Source of the DNA: Pontederia crassipes
Lineage: Eukaryota > Streptophyta > Magnoliopsida > Commelinales > Pontederiaceae
Length of the DNA stretch: 64,000 bases
Assembly: GCA_030549335.1 (NCBI GenBank)
Contig: CM060196.1
Location: 12,477,501-12,541,500 of the forward strand
Direction of reading: 5' to 3'
Shown: positions 13,488 through 26,799 of the stretch, in pieces
Numbering within the stretch: position 1 is the first letter of the stretch
Layout: every line of letters begins with the position of its first letter
Made by a program: the position numbers and the translations under genes
Notes under the pieces: generated by a model
The model's input: the letters and a program-made list of their open reading frames with translations, nothing else
Databases searched by the model: none
Told to the model about the DNA's origin: nothing

Positions 13488-15335
13488 GTCTCTCTCAAAT
13501 ACATTAATCAATTAAAATATTATGATTTTTTATAAACACTTTTATTATACATAGTAAATAGTTGTTCATAATCGTATGGAATCTTACGAATTAGTGTATA
13601 ATCGTATAGAGTATATAAGAGTTTATAATATTTTACAAAAAGTAATTACTTTAAAGTAAAATATATGAGTCTAATTTATTTAAAATTCTATGTCAATTTT
13701 ATTTATATTACTTACCTAAATTTAAGTATTTGTCACGAGAGATTAATAACATGCATAAAATATAATATCTCAATCCATATCAAATACTCTAAATAATAAC
13801 CATTCCAAGGAAATAAAAAATTCTTAGCCACACATGGCTAGATTTAACATTATAGACAATTTTTTAGTTCAACGTGATGGAAATAAAATCTCTTCTCATT
13901 TTCTTCACCTCCAAGATCTCGAGCTAAATTATAATAATCTCTTTCCCATAATGTTCAATCACCCTTTCTTTAGTTGTCTCTAGCATCCTTTCAGGTCCTC
14001 ATAATTTCCCATTGATCAAAGGATTAGAGACTTTTGTTTCACGCCAACTTGCCACTTGTTTAGCCAATTTTCCATAGGAATATTCTAGGGTAGCCTATGC
14101 AAAAGGCAACAACTTTGCAATAGAAATTGATAGGTGGCACTACAACAACAAGAATTTCGGTCAAATCTATCACTATTATGCGATGATAGAATCCAACAAC
14201 AAGAGCAAAATAATACGTAGTAAAACTAAAATGTAAAAGGGCATCATTTAAAATGTTTTAGACTTCTAAAATGCATGAATATTAAACTATGAGATATGCG
14301 AAAGGGAAAGCTAACATTTAAATGCATAAATCGAATATGCTAACTAAATGACTATGTTAATTACTAAGCCATATAATATAAAACCCCCTATATGATGACT
14401 AGTGATTAATCACAAATCATGACAATGTGGTGTCATGATCAACTAGTGAAAACTTTAAGTTGATTGAAGTAGTCGTGAACCATGATCATGACATATTTTT
14501 TTGTTCATAAATGTTTTGAATTAAAATTTCATGAATCTTGCAGCCAAATTAGATAGTAAGGACACATTAATATAGGATATGATAGGCAAAACTCTTACTA
14601 AACTCAAGATGGTGAAAGTTATGGAACAATTACAATAGAGCGAAATGACTTATTATTGATGGATACCATTTTAGGTCTCTACGTCAATAGTCAAATCCAA
14701 CTCTGAGTCATGATGTGAAGATGTGATCTCGATTGAGACAACACCACAACAAAAATATTTAATATTGTGAACCTATCTTTTTATTCTATGATAGATTTGT
14801 TGCGGTCATGATAGAAGGGTTAATTTTGTGAAAAGTTTACTATATTATCAATTTCGATGGCAAACAAATCTCAAATTTCAGCGAACTCTTTGGAGAAGAT
14901 GAATTGTGAGTGGATTTAAGAATGCTTTTAGATTATTCAACCTCATACAATAAGAATTAGGATTTATTTATAAGAAATCTTATATTATCCCCATTTCAAT
15001 CAATTTTAAATCAATTTGGAACTCTTTAATAGATTGAGAGACTCTTTGAACACTATAAATACATATTCCATTGATTAAAATTATCATACCTTTCGTCTGA
15101 CATGAAGCCTAATTCTCGAAGGATGAGATTTCTGGCTTAATGGTTCAAAAGTTTCGTGTAAGTTGTGAGTAGGTGTCATGGGCAGATTTGTGATGTATGC
15201 TATAATCACTCTATTATAATGGCTATGGCACAACATAAAAAGCTTTAAAATTTATAATCAATCTAAATTACCCAACTAGCCATCTTCAAGTTATGAAATC
15301 ACCCCAAATAACACACTCTCTCTCTTTTCAAATTG

Positions 15336-15374
<39 letters not shown>

Positions 15375-18049
15375 ATATATTGTAATCGATCAAGAAAATG
15401 ACTAGCCAACTCACATCATCCTAGTCTACATAGATATATGATACTCTTTCAAAAAAAATCTTATTCAATTAAAAGACAATGCGTAATCGACTTTTAGGTG
15501 TATCACTACATTTGTCATATGAATTGCCACAAGTGTGATATGAACAATTTGTCATATGAACAATTTTTCGATTGTGTTATGTCTCTCAATTGCATAACTT
15601 CAGGTGATCTTCTAAGAAGACTTACACATATTAGAGTTATCATATGAATAAAATAGCAATGAATTTTAGCACAATCATTAAGAACATAATCATGAGGAAA
15701 ATAAAAATAGCATATATAAAAGAGATTAGAAAGAAAATATTCATATATTTGAAAAACATAATAAAAATATTATTTGGGCATTATTCTTCCTTCAATTGTA
15801 TTCAAGTTCCTTTCTAAAATCATAGATTATTTAAATTTGACTTGCATTTGAGCTTGAACTTAGCTTCATTATTGTAGAATTATCCTTTTTTCGTTTGCCA
15901 AGGTGTCAGATTCAATAAGGAAAGAAAAGACTACAAAATCAATTTCACTAAAAATCAACAAAAATTTTCATGATAAAGTTTCATTTCAATAAATTTTTTG
16001 TTGATTATGAAATTGGGCTAGGAAATTATAAAAAATGGTGCAACTACTCCACACGAAATTTTCTTGTATTGCATAGTAAAAAGAAGAGGAATGTTGTATT
16101 TCCAAGATTGGATTTTCGATCGATAGGGAAGTAGTACAATGAGAAAATATATTTGTAAGGTACATAATTTTCGCTTCAACATTGTTCAATGTCTTTTTAG
16201 TATGCTATTGAGTTTCCCAACTAGGAGTCTATGTCATATTTTCGTCCTAGTGTGGTCGATCATTCTCTCAGACCGACTATTTGGGAGAATGGTGCCTATT
16301 GATCACTCCCAACATATTTTAATTATATGAAGACAGTAAGCACCGCCTTCGGCACCCCCTCTTGCAATGTCATCGGCTCATGAGATGTACCCATGACCTA
16401 CTAGCTTAGAAGCTTTTCATGCTTAAGTATTTACTTTTGTAGCAGTTGATTGTACATCTAGCCATCTAGGGAGTCAGAGTAATAATGGTCTTAAGGTAGT
16501 GAAATTTTCTACAACGAAAGTAAATATGCCCATGCTCAAGAGATAGTTTAAATATTTAAATTTCTTATTTTAGTATTGAATATGGTGCATTGGTGGCAAT
16601 TTATTTTATTGTATCAAAATGTCCATTGAATTGGGACTTACCAATGTAGATCGTTTAAACGAATGATGCTATCACAATAAGTACTTTCTTGAATAGGATA
16701 GTAAATATATTGCTTATGTAGCTTATCAAACTTTTTTTAAGAAGATTCTATTACTAACACGTTGGATCACCTGAATCACCCAAAGACCTCAGTAAGATGT
16801 TGAGTTAATTCCTCCAATGAGCATGCCCCTCGTGTTTATTTTGCCCAAAGATAGTAGAAAGGGAATAGAACACGTGGATTATGGCAAAAATGTGGTGAAA
16901 TCAAGGGGTAGAATAACATTTCTATTCACTTATCAATTACAATAATTTTGTTACAGGAAGTGCACTCATTTGAGGATTGATATTAGAACCTTTTGGAATC
17001 AAAGAGACATACTAGTTTATCTATAATGCTTTATTTTTTTATCTTTATGTTCAAGATTCAATTTGATGGAGTATTTTTTTTGTTAAGGTAAATTGAGTGA
17101 AACTTTTACTAATTTTAATATTTTTATTCATGTTATGTTTGTGCACCTTTGTTGCTTGATTGATATTCATTACTAACTAAAGTATGTTTTTTCTCTTGAT
17201 TGCACTAGACATTGATCTTTAACTATATCTTAAGACAATACGTGCCATAATCTCGATTAGTGATAGGTTATGTGGCGTATTGATTGAACTTCTTTAAGCA
17301 GCCAACTATATATAAATTATAATGTTAATATATATTATAACTAAATTAAATTAAGTGAATTTGTTTGAATGTTTTGATTTGATTAAGTTTTAATATAAAT
17401 ATTTGTTGTGCCTTTGTAGTGTCCTAAATTATCATTGGATCCAATATAAGTAAAAAAAAATGATTCAAAGTAAAATTAGTGGTGAAGTAAGCCTTAGACC
17501 AAGACACAATCATTCTATCTTTAAGAGGAATTATATCTTGGTTAATGTTTTATCATTTTTTATTTAACTTTAAGTTTTATTTGCACTTAAACTCTTTTAC
17601 AATACTTGTTATATCTGGATATAACAAGATCTTGTTAAATTTGAAATTGGATAAACTAATTTAGTTCTCAAGGATGGATAATTCATAGTTATATTTAATT
17701 ATATATTCTTTACAATGAGTGCACTTGTTAATGAGTTTTTTGCTATAAATATTTATTTAAAGGATACGAGAAAAGAAAAACTAAACAAAATAATATGAGA
17801 GTGAAAGGGAACTTAAATGAACAAAAAAAATGATGAGGTCATGATGAAAGTGAGATTTGTTCGGAAAATACAGAAAACCATTATTTATTTTCCTTTTGCT
17901 CTATATATATAATTAGTAGCACATAGATTCTATGATATAAAATCATAAATTTGTGGGATCATCATTATACAAGTAGAAAATGTGATATCTTATTTCTTTT
18001 CTTTTCATTTTTTTTTTGAGGGGTTGTATAATGTATTGGACCACCGAGG

Positions 18050-18136
18050 AGATTTCTAGCAATTGTAGCTGGTGCCAAAGTGAATGGAGTTCTCCGTTCA
18101 ACCTCCATCAGGCAGCCCCCCAATTGCTACAAGTCT
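18050..18136. other. Candidate miRNA-like foldback hairpin
   Basis: An 87-nt foldback. The basal stem pairs agatttctagcaattg (18050-18065) with caattgctacaagtct (18121-18136), 16 bp with one mismatch and one G-U. An upper stem pairs ATGGAG with CTCCAT, and a GCTG or TGCC segment pairs with CAGC or GGCA between them. It stands out as GC-richer than its AT-rich surroundings. It does not match a conserved plant miRNA known to me, and the mid-stem is irregular, so it may be a young miRNA, a fossil or chance. Confidence 0.25.
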
Positions 18137-18310
18137 TGTTGTACTACTAATTTATTAACCATATAATATTTCATTGTATCAATATCTATACACATGTATT
18201 ACTTGGGACCGCCACTTTGTAACTTGCTCATGCCTTCTTTCCACAATCATTTAACTTCTGATTCTCACATGGTATTGGTTCCACAATGGATGTTGCACGT
18301 CAAGCTACGT

Positions 18311-18338
<28 letters not shown>
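18311..18338 (+). repeat. Poly-C tract (28 C), followed by TCCC repeats
   Basis: 28 consecutive C residues followed by tccctccctcccc. On the minus strand this is a long G-run able in principle to form quadruplexes. Length may also be affected by sequencing or assembly. Confidence 0.9.
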
Positions 18339-18341
<3 letters not shown>

Positions 18342-19089
18342 CTCCCTCCCCACAATACGATCCAAATTAAACAAAAAAGAGAAAAGAAAAAGATGTGAAG
18401 GTTCCATATTTTAATACCTGCGGTGTACAATGAAGGTCTCAAACATACGAGTAAACAAGAGAAATACAACTATTATTATTGAATTCCATTGATTTTTAAA
18501 ATCAATTGTCAAGTTCAACCTTTAAAGCCCCCATATATCTATCAAGCAAAAAAAATATTTAACTAAATGATAAATAAATGTACCTGCTAAGCATACGTCT
18601 ATGCGGAGCGATCTAAACTAAAATTCTTCATGATCATATAATTGAATCGATTTTTTTTAATAATTTTAGTTAAAGTTACGCTCGTAAACCTTTTCTTAAT
18701 GCAGCTGAACATCTACTATAGTTTCACTATGGCAAGTAAAAGAAAGTGAAAAGAAATCTCAACTCTAAACTACAAAAACAAATCACATTCTTTTGCTATT
18801 TTTTTGTTTTTCATAACTGTATGCAACAGTGGATTCAACTGTATATATAAAGATATTAAATTAAGAAGGGATCGAAAAAGATGGAAAATGCAAGGCTAAC
18901 CTTCGTTCTCTAGCATGCATGGAGTACGATCCCATATAAACAGTGCAATTTCTTTTTTCGGCCGGTGAGCACCTTTATGGCAATTTGTAAGAGGAACCTT
19001 CCAATTTCACCCCTAAGACAGGCTGCAAATAAATGTTGTGGTATCAACTCTCAATAAGTACAGGAAGTGTGTTGATTCAATCTGATTCG

Positions 19090-19095
<6 letters not shown>

Positions 19096-19144
<49 letters not shown>
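19096..19144. repeat. (TA)n microsatellite
   Basis: About 49 bp of uninterrupted alternating TA. Confidence 0.95.
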
Positions 19145-19148
<4 letters not shown>

Positions 19149-19837
19149 GTATATGTGATCAATGAGAAAACAAGATTGTGCGTATTTACATAAAATATAA
19201 AATAATTAACTTTTATATAAAGTTTTGGGTTTTCTATTCTATTTTTAAGAAAAAAAATATAAATATAATTAGAGGAAAGAAAAGAAAAGTTAGTTTGTTT
19301 AACATATTTTTAGTAATTTGCAATGAAGGGAAAATCCATTTCTCAACATCTCTTTCTTTCCAACTTAAATAGTGGTGTAGATGAAGTGAAAGTTAAAATT
19401 GAATAAAAAATGCATTGCTTTGACTTTCAAATATATAAATACAAGTGAAGAGTATTCTTCCTTATCACTTGAATTCCAACTCCCTCTTTTAAATAATTCG
19501 TTTACTTCTCCACTTTCTTTTTCCCTTGGTTAGCTTTTCTTCTCCGGTCAAACGTAGCATCAGATAAACACTGAGTTAACTCTGTAAGCTTTATTATTCC
19601 ATATTAATTTATTTTTCCTTGCATAAATCTCATGGACCTTTCTTTGTCGGTGTCAAGGACAGGAGAGAGTGACCGCAATTCCAACTTGAATGCAAAAATT
19701 ATTTAAAGCATAAAGTAAATTCATTTTTGGCCTAAGACTTACTTTCTTCTCTCGCAATTATTTGGACGCAAATTTAATTGTTTTTGACAAATTTACTTCA
19801 AGATACATATAACACATCAAATTTATTTTTTCATTAC

Positions 19838-20060
19838 TAGTCTTGGCCACTTGATGCAATGCAAAAAAAAAAAAAAAATAGTACAGCCGAATTCTTATTG
19901 TGCACCAAGAATTAAAACACTACTAGGGAGAACATGAGAGGGCGCTTATCTTTGCTTTAATAGTCTCGGCCACTTGATGCAAGCAAAAAAATTAGTACAC
20001 CCGAATTTTTATTGTGCACCAAGAATTTAAACACTACTCGAGAGGACAAGAGTGGACTTT
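19838..20060 (+). repeat. Degenerate tandem duplication (period about 123 bp)
   Basis: Two adjacent copies begin tagtcttggccacttgatgc (19838) and tagtctcggccacttgatgc (19961). Both continue through an A-tract, an agtaca(g/c)ccgaatt block and gtgcaccaagaatt before diverging. Sequence related to the second copy recurs at about 21770-21898, continuing after 22796. Confidence 0.8.
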
Positions 20061-20808
20061 TTCTAAATTAAATAGAATGAACTTTAGATGGATGTCGTGC
20101 TTAATATAGAAAATCAAGAGTTGCACATTTAATTTAAACTTGCAACTTTATTCAGAAGTTGTATTTTCTTTATACCCATTTGGTTCTTGGTAAATAGCAG
20201 AACAATATTTTCCTGTTCAAATGATGGTTCTAAGAATCAAATATGAAACTACTACCTTTCAGCGTCTCATTAGAGCACAATCCTATTACACAATTGTACC
20301 AACCAAATTTGATTATTCAGATTGCTACATAATGCAAAAGGCATTACGCTTTTAATAAAAGGACATAACTTAATGCACTTTATGAAAATATATTTTTCTC
20401 AAAAAATTATAAATATTCTGAATATTTTAAAATATCTTTAACAGTCCCTTGACTTTTTTTAAAATCTTGAATTTAAAGTTCATTTTTTTTCGATTTGAGG
20501 TATAACTTAGTATGTGGTGGTTTAATTCAGTCGTTTAGAATAAATTGGAAGATAAATTTTCAACCAATATACAAGCATATACAATCATATGCATGGAATT
20601 TCAATGTCATCACAATCTGTGTAAATCTATGGTGAAATTATTTTTGTTCAACGTCAACAAGCCTACACATTTATTTATGATCTCAAGTGTTCTCGATCCA
20701 ATGGTGAATTTTAAATCTTGTTCTAAGTGCCTCGTCTCAAGTTAATTTTTCCCATAAATCCTTAGCCGAAATTGCATAAATATATATATAATTCCTTAGC
20801 CAAAATTG

Positions 20809-20811
<3 letters not shown>

Positions 20812-20847
<36 letters not shown>

Positions 20848-20898
20848 TATTATATATATATATATATTATATGTATATATATTATATATTATATATAA
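20812..20898. repeat. AT-rich microsatellite with attatatgtatat sub-repeats
   Basis: Alternating TA interrupted twice by ttatatgtatat units. Low complexity, non-coding. Confidence 0.9.
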
Positions 20899-21898
20899 AG
20901 TTAGCCCGTCATTCCATTGAAAGTCCGCAGCATGCTATAAAATCATAAATATCTCAGTTTTGCCTTGATGAAAACATCTTTGCCTCACTTTTATCTTGCA
21001 AACTCGCTCCAAAGTGTTCCCTTCAATGCCTTCTAACCGTTTAGTGTACATATGCAACATAAAGTGTGATGAATTACCTTTTTTTGGCAATACCATCGAA
21101 GCATTCAAATTTAATGAATTTGATAGCTAGCTCTCAAATGTTGATGTTGCCATTGCCATTGGTCGAAATTATACCTATAGATGTAGGTTCAAGAAAAGTA
21201 AATGTGAGCAACCATTATTCCATTTAATGAATATTCCCAATATGATCATTCAATTTCACTTTGTAATATTATATCAAACTTAAAAAATTTAGAGAGTACT
21301 CTCAATATGATCATTCTCAATTTCACTTTCTCAATCGCAACCACTTATTGTCCATTTATCGATGGATCACCGACGTAGATGTCTACGTGACACCACATTA
21401 ATATATTTTCTCTCCTCTATATAAACTTTTAAAAAATAAAAAATATCACATCAATATCTTCTATCTTATTTATTCAAAATTATTTTGTATATAGATAGTC
21501 ATCCAACTTTTCAAAATTTAAAACATGATTATTCATTTTTTTCAAAAAAATTAGTAATAGGCATCATTAAAAGTAAAATAATAAAAAAGATAGAATAAAA
21601 TAATAATTTAAAAATAAAAAAGATAGTAGTCACGTAAAGAGGCTATCGCTCCTCACCTCGGTAGCATCCTTTGCCTCTTTTTTATTGTTTATTTATTTAT
21701 CATTTAGAATGTTTCTTTTTTTTTTTTTTTGCCTAATGATGTTGATTACTTCACGATGGTGATGATGCAAAAGATTGATGTGTTTGAATTCTTTTTGTAC
21801 ACCAAAAACTAATACACAAGGATTTGAGAAGGGAAAAAAAGATAGAAGAATGCTTTTCTTAATTCAAATCGAATGAATTTCGGTCGGATGATCTAAAT

Positions 21899-22796
21899 TA
21901 GGGATGGCACTGACCTTAGCCCGAACTCTGCTGATCCATCCCCTCTCCCGCCCTTACCCTGAATTCCAGATGGGGGCAATTTAATTCTCTCCCCCATTCC
22001 TCATGGGTCCTCAAGCCATCAAGGGAATTCGATTCGTCGAATTTTAATTTTAAAAGTATACACAATTAACTATTATATTATATATTTAAAAATTATAGAA
22101 ATAATATTTTTATTAAATAAAAAATTTCCAAAAAAGAATTATGCCCTCAGATTTGTGAAAAAAAAAAGAAGACAACAGCCATCAAGTGCAAAAAAAAAAT
22201 CAAGAATAATAATTTTAAAAAAAGAGCGAGGACAGTTGCCCTCACCTCTATGCACGATGAGGGCAACTGAACTCACCACTCCGGTGCCCTCCCCATGGGC
22301 AGGGAGTGGGGCCGCCTTCCATTGGAGAAGGCAGTGAGGTGGGGCGGGGCTCCTACCTTGTACGGTAGGGGAGGGGCGGCGCCCCTCCTGTGTGTTTATG
22401 GGGAGGGGCAGGAGGGTGCCCACTTCCAGGGGAGGGTGTGCCCTCCCCTGCAGCGCCTTGTCGACGGTAAATCTCCGGCATGGAGGAGGAGGCAATGGCG
22501 AGGAAGGAGAAGAGAAGAAATCTAGGGTTTGTTTGTTATTTTATATGATAAATTGAATGATTGAGATTTGATATTTTTAATTTGTTGGTTGATGATATAG
22601 TAATAAAAATAGGGGATAGAGATTATTCAGGGTCCTCATAGGGAGGGGTTAACATATCTTGTTCCGATCTCCGAAAAAAAGGTGCGTGAGTAGTTTGTCT
22701 CATCCCTACACCGCGGGGGCAAAATTTTTCGAATTTGAGGCCTTCATCGAAAACTCCTCATGGGGACCGGACGGTTGGAGATATTGTCAATACCTA
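21899..22796. mobile_element. Probable hAT-like non-autonomous element
   Basis: Starts TAGGGATGGC, the terminal sequence style of Ac/hAT elements; an inverted CATCCCTA occurs at about 22698 and a weaker end (CAATACCTA) at 22796. The 8 bases before it (atctaaat) and aattaaat at the right edge match at 6 of 8, a possible decayed 8-bp duplication. It splits sequence related to the repeat at 19961-20200, which supports an insertion. The interior is AT-rich with a GC-rich core at about 22240-22480 and encodes no transposase. The exact right end is uncertain. Confidence 0.4.
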
Positions 22797-23930
22797 ATTA
22801 AATGAATGTGATTACATGCTTGATATAGGAAATTAAGAATTTCAAATCTAATATTGCACCTTTGTCCAAAGATTGCACTTTAATTTAAAGAGGGGACTCC
22901 TAAAATTGTGTTACACCTTTTATTGAAAAGAATATTTCATGTATTGAATATACATCTTTTCAAATAATTCAAAATATTACTAATTTTAAAAATATTTCTA
23001 AATAGAAGAAAAAAAACATGGACGGAACTAACAAACACAAACGAGTTAGCAATCGTTTTCCAAAGCCCTCTTTTGAGCGTTTCGGTTGACCTCTGTGTGC
23101 ATGCAAAAATGTGGCCGTGGCTACGGGATCCGCCTCATTTCGCCTTCACAATTGCTAATAAGTAGTCAAGTTGTAACTACGAATTGGAATATTCCAATAG
23201 CTGTGAAAGAGAAAGAGAGAGTAGAATGTAACAGATATGCATCTAGACAGTGCAGGTGCGTAGATATAGACAATGAGACCATTGCATCAATTATCTTATC
23301 TTGAATCCACTGGATGGTTGGATGTAGATATATATACTTGTATCAATCTCATGTAGTAGTGGTGGTCCTTGGAGGCCGAGCTTGTTTGTTATCCATGAAC
23401 TCCTACATATGGCTCAACTTTTGTTTTCTTTTTTATGGCATGCATGACCGAGATCTGCCCTCTTGCATGCATAGTTTTTGTTCTTTAATATCTTTCCCTT
23501 CGCCTTCCTTTTGTTTGGCCAGTTAGACTTCTCAACGATGCATAGCTTGAATCAGAAAGTTGACACTTGGAATTATTTATATGGAAAACAAACTTGGAAA
23601 TCAATCAAACTTGTCGTACACCAACTCCAAACCACAATACATAATATGGTGGTGGCACACTGCATGAAATATTTCAGAAATTTGTAAATATTTCAAGCAC
23701 TCCTCCCCCTCTAGCCGTAGCTGGTTGTAGTCAGAAGTGATCAGCAACAAGCTCTTTCTCTCTCTCTCCCCCCTCCAAATGTCAGTCAAATCAAATTTAG
23801 AAAATTGGAAATATATGTACATATATACAAAGTACTAGCTAATGGCTCTCCTTTTTCCTTTACCCTCAATCCCTTTCTAGCTAATGGAAGCAATTCAAAT
23901 GCCATTATCAGAAGAGGTCCTGGATACTGA
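22797..23930. other. Intergenic; includes YUCCA 3' flank
   Basis: AT-rich, no recognisable gene. The part next to 23930 is presumably the 3' UTR of the minus-strand YUCCA gene. Confidence 0.45.
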
Positions 23931-26376
23931 TTAATTATATCTCTCGCTATCGCATCTTTCGACCACGTTGATCGGGTGAGAGAAAGCCATTAGCTTTTTG
24001 GCCTCGGATTTCCAGCTTTGCTCGATGTCCTGTGCAATCTGCGTCGCGTCCAGTGATGCACCGAGCAGGCCTCGCTTCGTGAAGCCAACGGCGTAAAGTC
24101 CCCTCTCGCCTTTCCACCCGTTAGGAAATGGCTTCCTCGGCAACCCATCTTTCTCCGAGAACAGCTCTCTCTCCTGCAAATGGTCACCGAGTTAGTATTA
24201 TTATGATCAATTCTTGAAGACTTCAACTCAGTGCGTGTATGTATAATGAAGGACACACTGATCCAAATGCATTAAATGTTACCTTTAGCCAACATGGGAC
24301 GTTGCTCTTGTACCCGGTTGCAAGGATCACAGCGTCGAATTCCTCTGACCTCCCGTCAATGAACTCTGCCCCACGTTCATCTAGTCGTTTTACAGCAGGG
24401 CGCACCTGAAAAAATTCGTCGTCAGTGTAAGAAAAGATGTCTGAGATTCTAAGTTTATCTTGTACTAAATGTTGGTGATGTACCTTGATGTCGCCGGACC
24501 TGATCTTTGCGAGGGTTCCGACGTCGAGGACCGGGGTCTTCCCAGTGACCGCCTTGAGCTCGAGGGGACCGAGATGGGGCCGCTGGAGGCCGAGCTTAGA
24601 CGTGTCGCCGAGGGCGAACCTGGAAACGAACAGTAGGAGGCGGTCGACTGTCTGAACAGGCAGCCACTTCATGAGCCACATGGACAGCCCAAAAGTGGAG
24701 CGGCCGAGCATCTCCCTGGGCAGGATGTGCACCTGGACATAATGGCAGCAATTAATAATAAAAAGATTCAACAGCTAAAAGGAGGGGCAAAAGGAGAAAA
24801 AAGAAGGATGTCCATGAGTTATTGCAGTGCATGAACTGGCCCCCAAAATTACATGTACAAGTTCAGATAACTTTGCCTCCATAGTAGTTGTATAGTTGAT
24901 GCACACACACCTGTTTCCTCCCATCTTATCTACGAACTTAAATTATTGCGGTCCAAAGAGGAGATGCAAAGAATGATCACTTGGAGACCAGATTCCATTG
25001 TGTTCTTTTAAGTTGTTTCAGAGACCGGTTGTACACAACGGAGCATTTAATATTCAGATATGGAAGAGTTTGGTTTTTGTTGTGGAGTTTGGGACCCATG
25101 CATTTGTTCATACAGTTCACGATATTTGGTAACAGTTTACATATTCCATATGCATCAAACTTCAAGAGAGGAGTAACGAAATTAAATATGGAGGGGGAGA
25201 GAGAGAGGAGTGGACTGGAAAAAGACAGCTCTTGAAAAGAGAATCTCATCATCTTTCTCGGCATGCTGAAGCCTATATTTTATTTGTAATTAAGAACTAC
25301 TGAAAAATTCCGTGTACGAAGGCCTAGTCGCAAGAGGGGGAGAGTGCAACAAGAGGGGGGAAAGAGAGAGACATGCAACACAAGAAAGAAGACAATACTA
25401 CATAAAAGCTTTTTTTCATTGCTTTCATGGTGCAAGAATCTCAATCAAAATAGCACAATTAAAATACTCATTTGTAGCCGATCTCTTCCAAAACAAACTA
25501 ATTGTACAACTCAAAAATCTTGTTTTATGATTAGTACTACTATGAAAGGAACAGATCCAAAGTGAGGGGGATAATATTAAACATATGATAACGAATTAAT
25601 AAACTAAGAGACAGTCAGGACGACTGTTGATAAGAGATGCCAGAAAAAGAGAGGCGTAAAATGCTTACAGAATCCCGAACGACCATGGAAGGTTGGGCAT
25701 TATGGTTGCATAGATCCAAGCAGACCTCCATGCCGGAGTTGCCGCAGCCGACGACGAGCACCTTCTTATTACGGAACGCGTCGCCGCTGCGATACGAGCT
25801 CGTGTGCAGAACGGAGCCCCTGAATCTGTCCATCCCCTCGATCTCCGGCACCACCGCCTCAGCATTCTCCCCGGTGGCTGCCACCACCCACCGGCACAAG
25901 TACTCCCTCTTCGCCCCCTTCTCGCCTCCGGCCGACGACACCGACCGCACCCTCCAGAGACCCAGGACCGGATCGTGTTCCGCGCTCACCACTGTTTCAT
26001 TGAACCGGGGCTGCACGTCGAACGCCTTCGCGTATGACTCGAGGTAGGCTATGAACTGCTGCTTGGTGGGGTACGTCGGGAACCCGGAAGGGAAGGGCAT
26101 CATGGGGAGCTCGCAGAACTGTTTGGGAAGGTGGAGGCGGAGCCGGTCGTACGTTCGCAGCTGCCACAGGGAGGCGACGCAGTTGGCGCGCTCCAGGATC
26201 AAACTCGGGATGCCCCTCTCCTTGAGGCACGCCGCGACCGCGAGCCCGGAAGGCCCGCCACCGACGATGAGAGGTCCTGGGATCCAGATGCACTTCTCCG
26301 AAGCAGGCTTCGGAGGTGCCGTCTGCGCAATCGGATCGTGAGCCAGTTTGCATTCGACTTCCCACCAGCAATCCAT
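23931..26376 (-). CDS. YUC: YUCCA-family flavin-containing monooxygenase (indole-3-pyruvate monooxygenase)
   Basis: YUCCA enzymes convert indole-3-pyruvate to indole-3-acetic acid, the rate-limiting step of auxin synthesis. Exons on minus: 26376-25669, 24732-24484, 24405-24283, 24173-23931, all GT-AG introns in phase 0, giving 440 residues, close to the usual size. The start is the Met at 26376, upstream of the FAD fold. Visible motifs: FAD site VGGGPSG (G39-G44), the ATGEN segment, NADPH site [11 protein letters not shown] (G210-G215), the FMO-type LATGY motif (about 347-351), and the C-terminal block [20 protein letters not shown] common to YUCCAs. Exon 1 is much more GC-rich than exon 4. 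The order of motifs and the intron after VVRDS fit this family; the subclade cannot be settled here. No frameshift or lost motif, so it is likely functional. Confidence 0.95.
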
Positions 26377-26559
26377 GATGGAGCAGACTTAACTTGGTGC
26401 ACCACTCTACTATGAGCGAGAGAGAGAGATTGGAACGTATGTGAGAGCTCAAGGCGGAGTCTACTACTGCACTAAAGTTGGAGAACTGAGGAGATGAGAG
26501 GCAGTGATCGGGAAAACATTGAGGCTACAGATTTTATCTTGTGCTGTTGGAAGTGAGCA

Positions 26560-26567
26560 TATATATA
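26560..26567 (-). promoter_or_regulatory. Candidate TATA box of the YUCCA gene
   Basis: TATATATA on minus, about 185 bp upstream of the ATG at 26376, with a GA-rich leader between. Position and sequence suit a plant core promoter; the transcription start is not known. Confidence 0.5.
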
Positions 26568-26721
26568 CCTGATGGATCTGACGAATTGGATTCTCTCTCA
26601 CTTATCCAGAAATGGGTTTGGAAGTTGGATTTCTGCTTAATTTATTAAGCTTTATCCATTTGCAGATCGAACTCCTAGAGAAGAGGAACTGGACGAACTG
26701 ATCTGCCAAAAAAATAGCAAT

Positions 26722-26763
26722 GGAGAGAGAGAGAGAGCAGAGAGAGAGAGAGAGAGAGAGAGA
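26722..26763. repeat. (GA)n microsatellite upstream of YUCCA
   Basis: About 40 bp of GA repeats with a single CA interruption, roughly 350-390 bp upstream of the YUCCA start. GA tracts in plant promoters can bind BPC/GAGA-type factors; that role here is only an inference. A (TTA)n run follows at about 26923-26950. Confidence 0.85.
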
Positions 26764-26799
26764 TTCAATAAGTGAGTTTTGCTTGGCAGTTGAGGGTAC

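Larger units (their letters stand above)
7991..18049. other. Long AT-rich intergenic region, repeat-derived
   Basis: About 10 kb with no credible coding sequence. It contains several (TA)n tracts, a long TCTA microsatellite, a purine tract near 11130 that resembles a copia polypurine tract, and possible CACTA-type termini near 14142 and 14747. Probably decayed transposon sequence. Confidence 0.5.

Noticed and set aside
13335-13535. 66-codon frame rich in Ile, Tyr, Leu, Ser
   Set aside because: It is a translation of the TA/TCTA microsatellite.
16480-16530. Similarity to the conserved large-subunit rRNA motif (ggtcttaaggtagtgaaatt)
   Set aside because: Only about 20 bases resemble the LSU core; flanking rRNA sequence is absent, so it is at best a tiny relic or chance.
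25997-26452. Long frames in other phases and on plus across YUCCA exon 1
   Set aside because: They arise because the GC-rich exon lacks stop codons in several frames; only the spliced YUCCA frame has the FAD and NADPH motifs.
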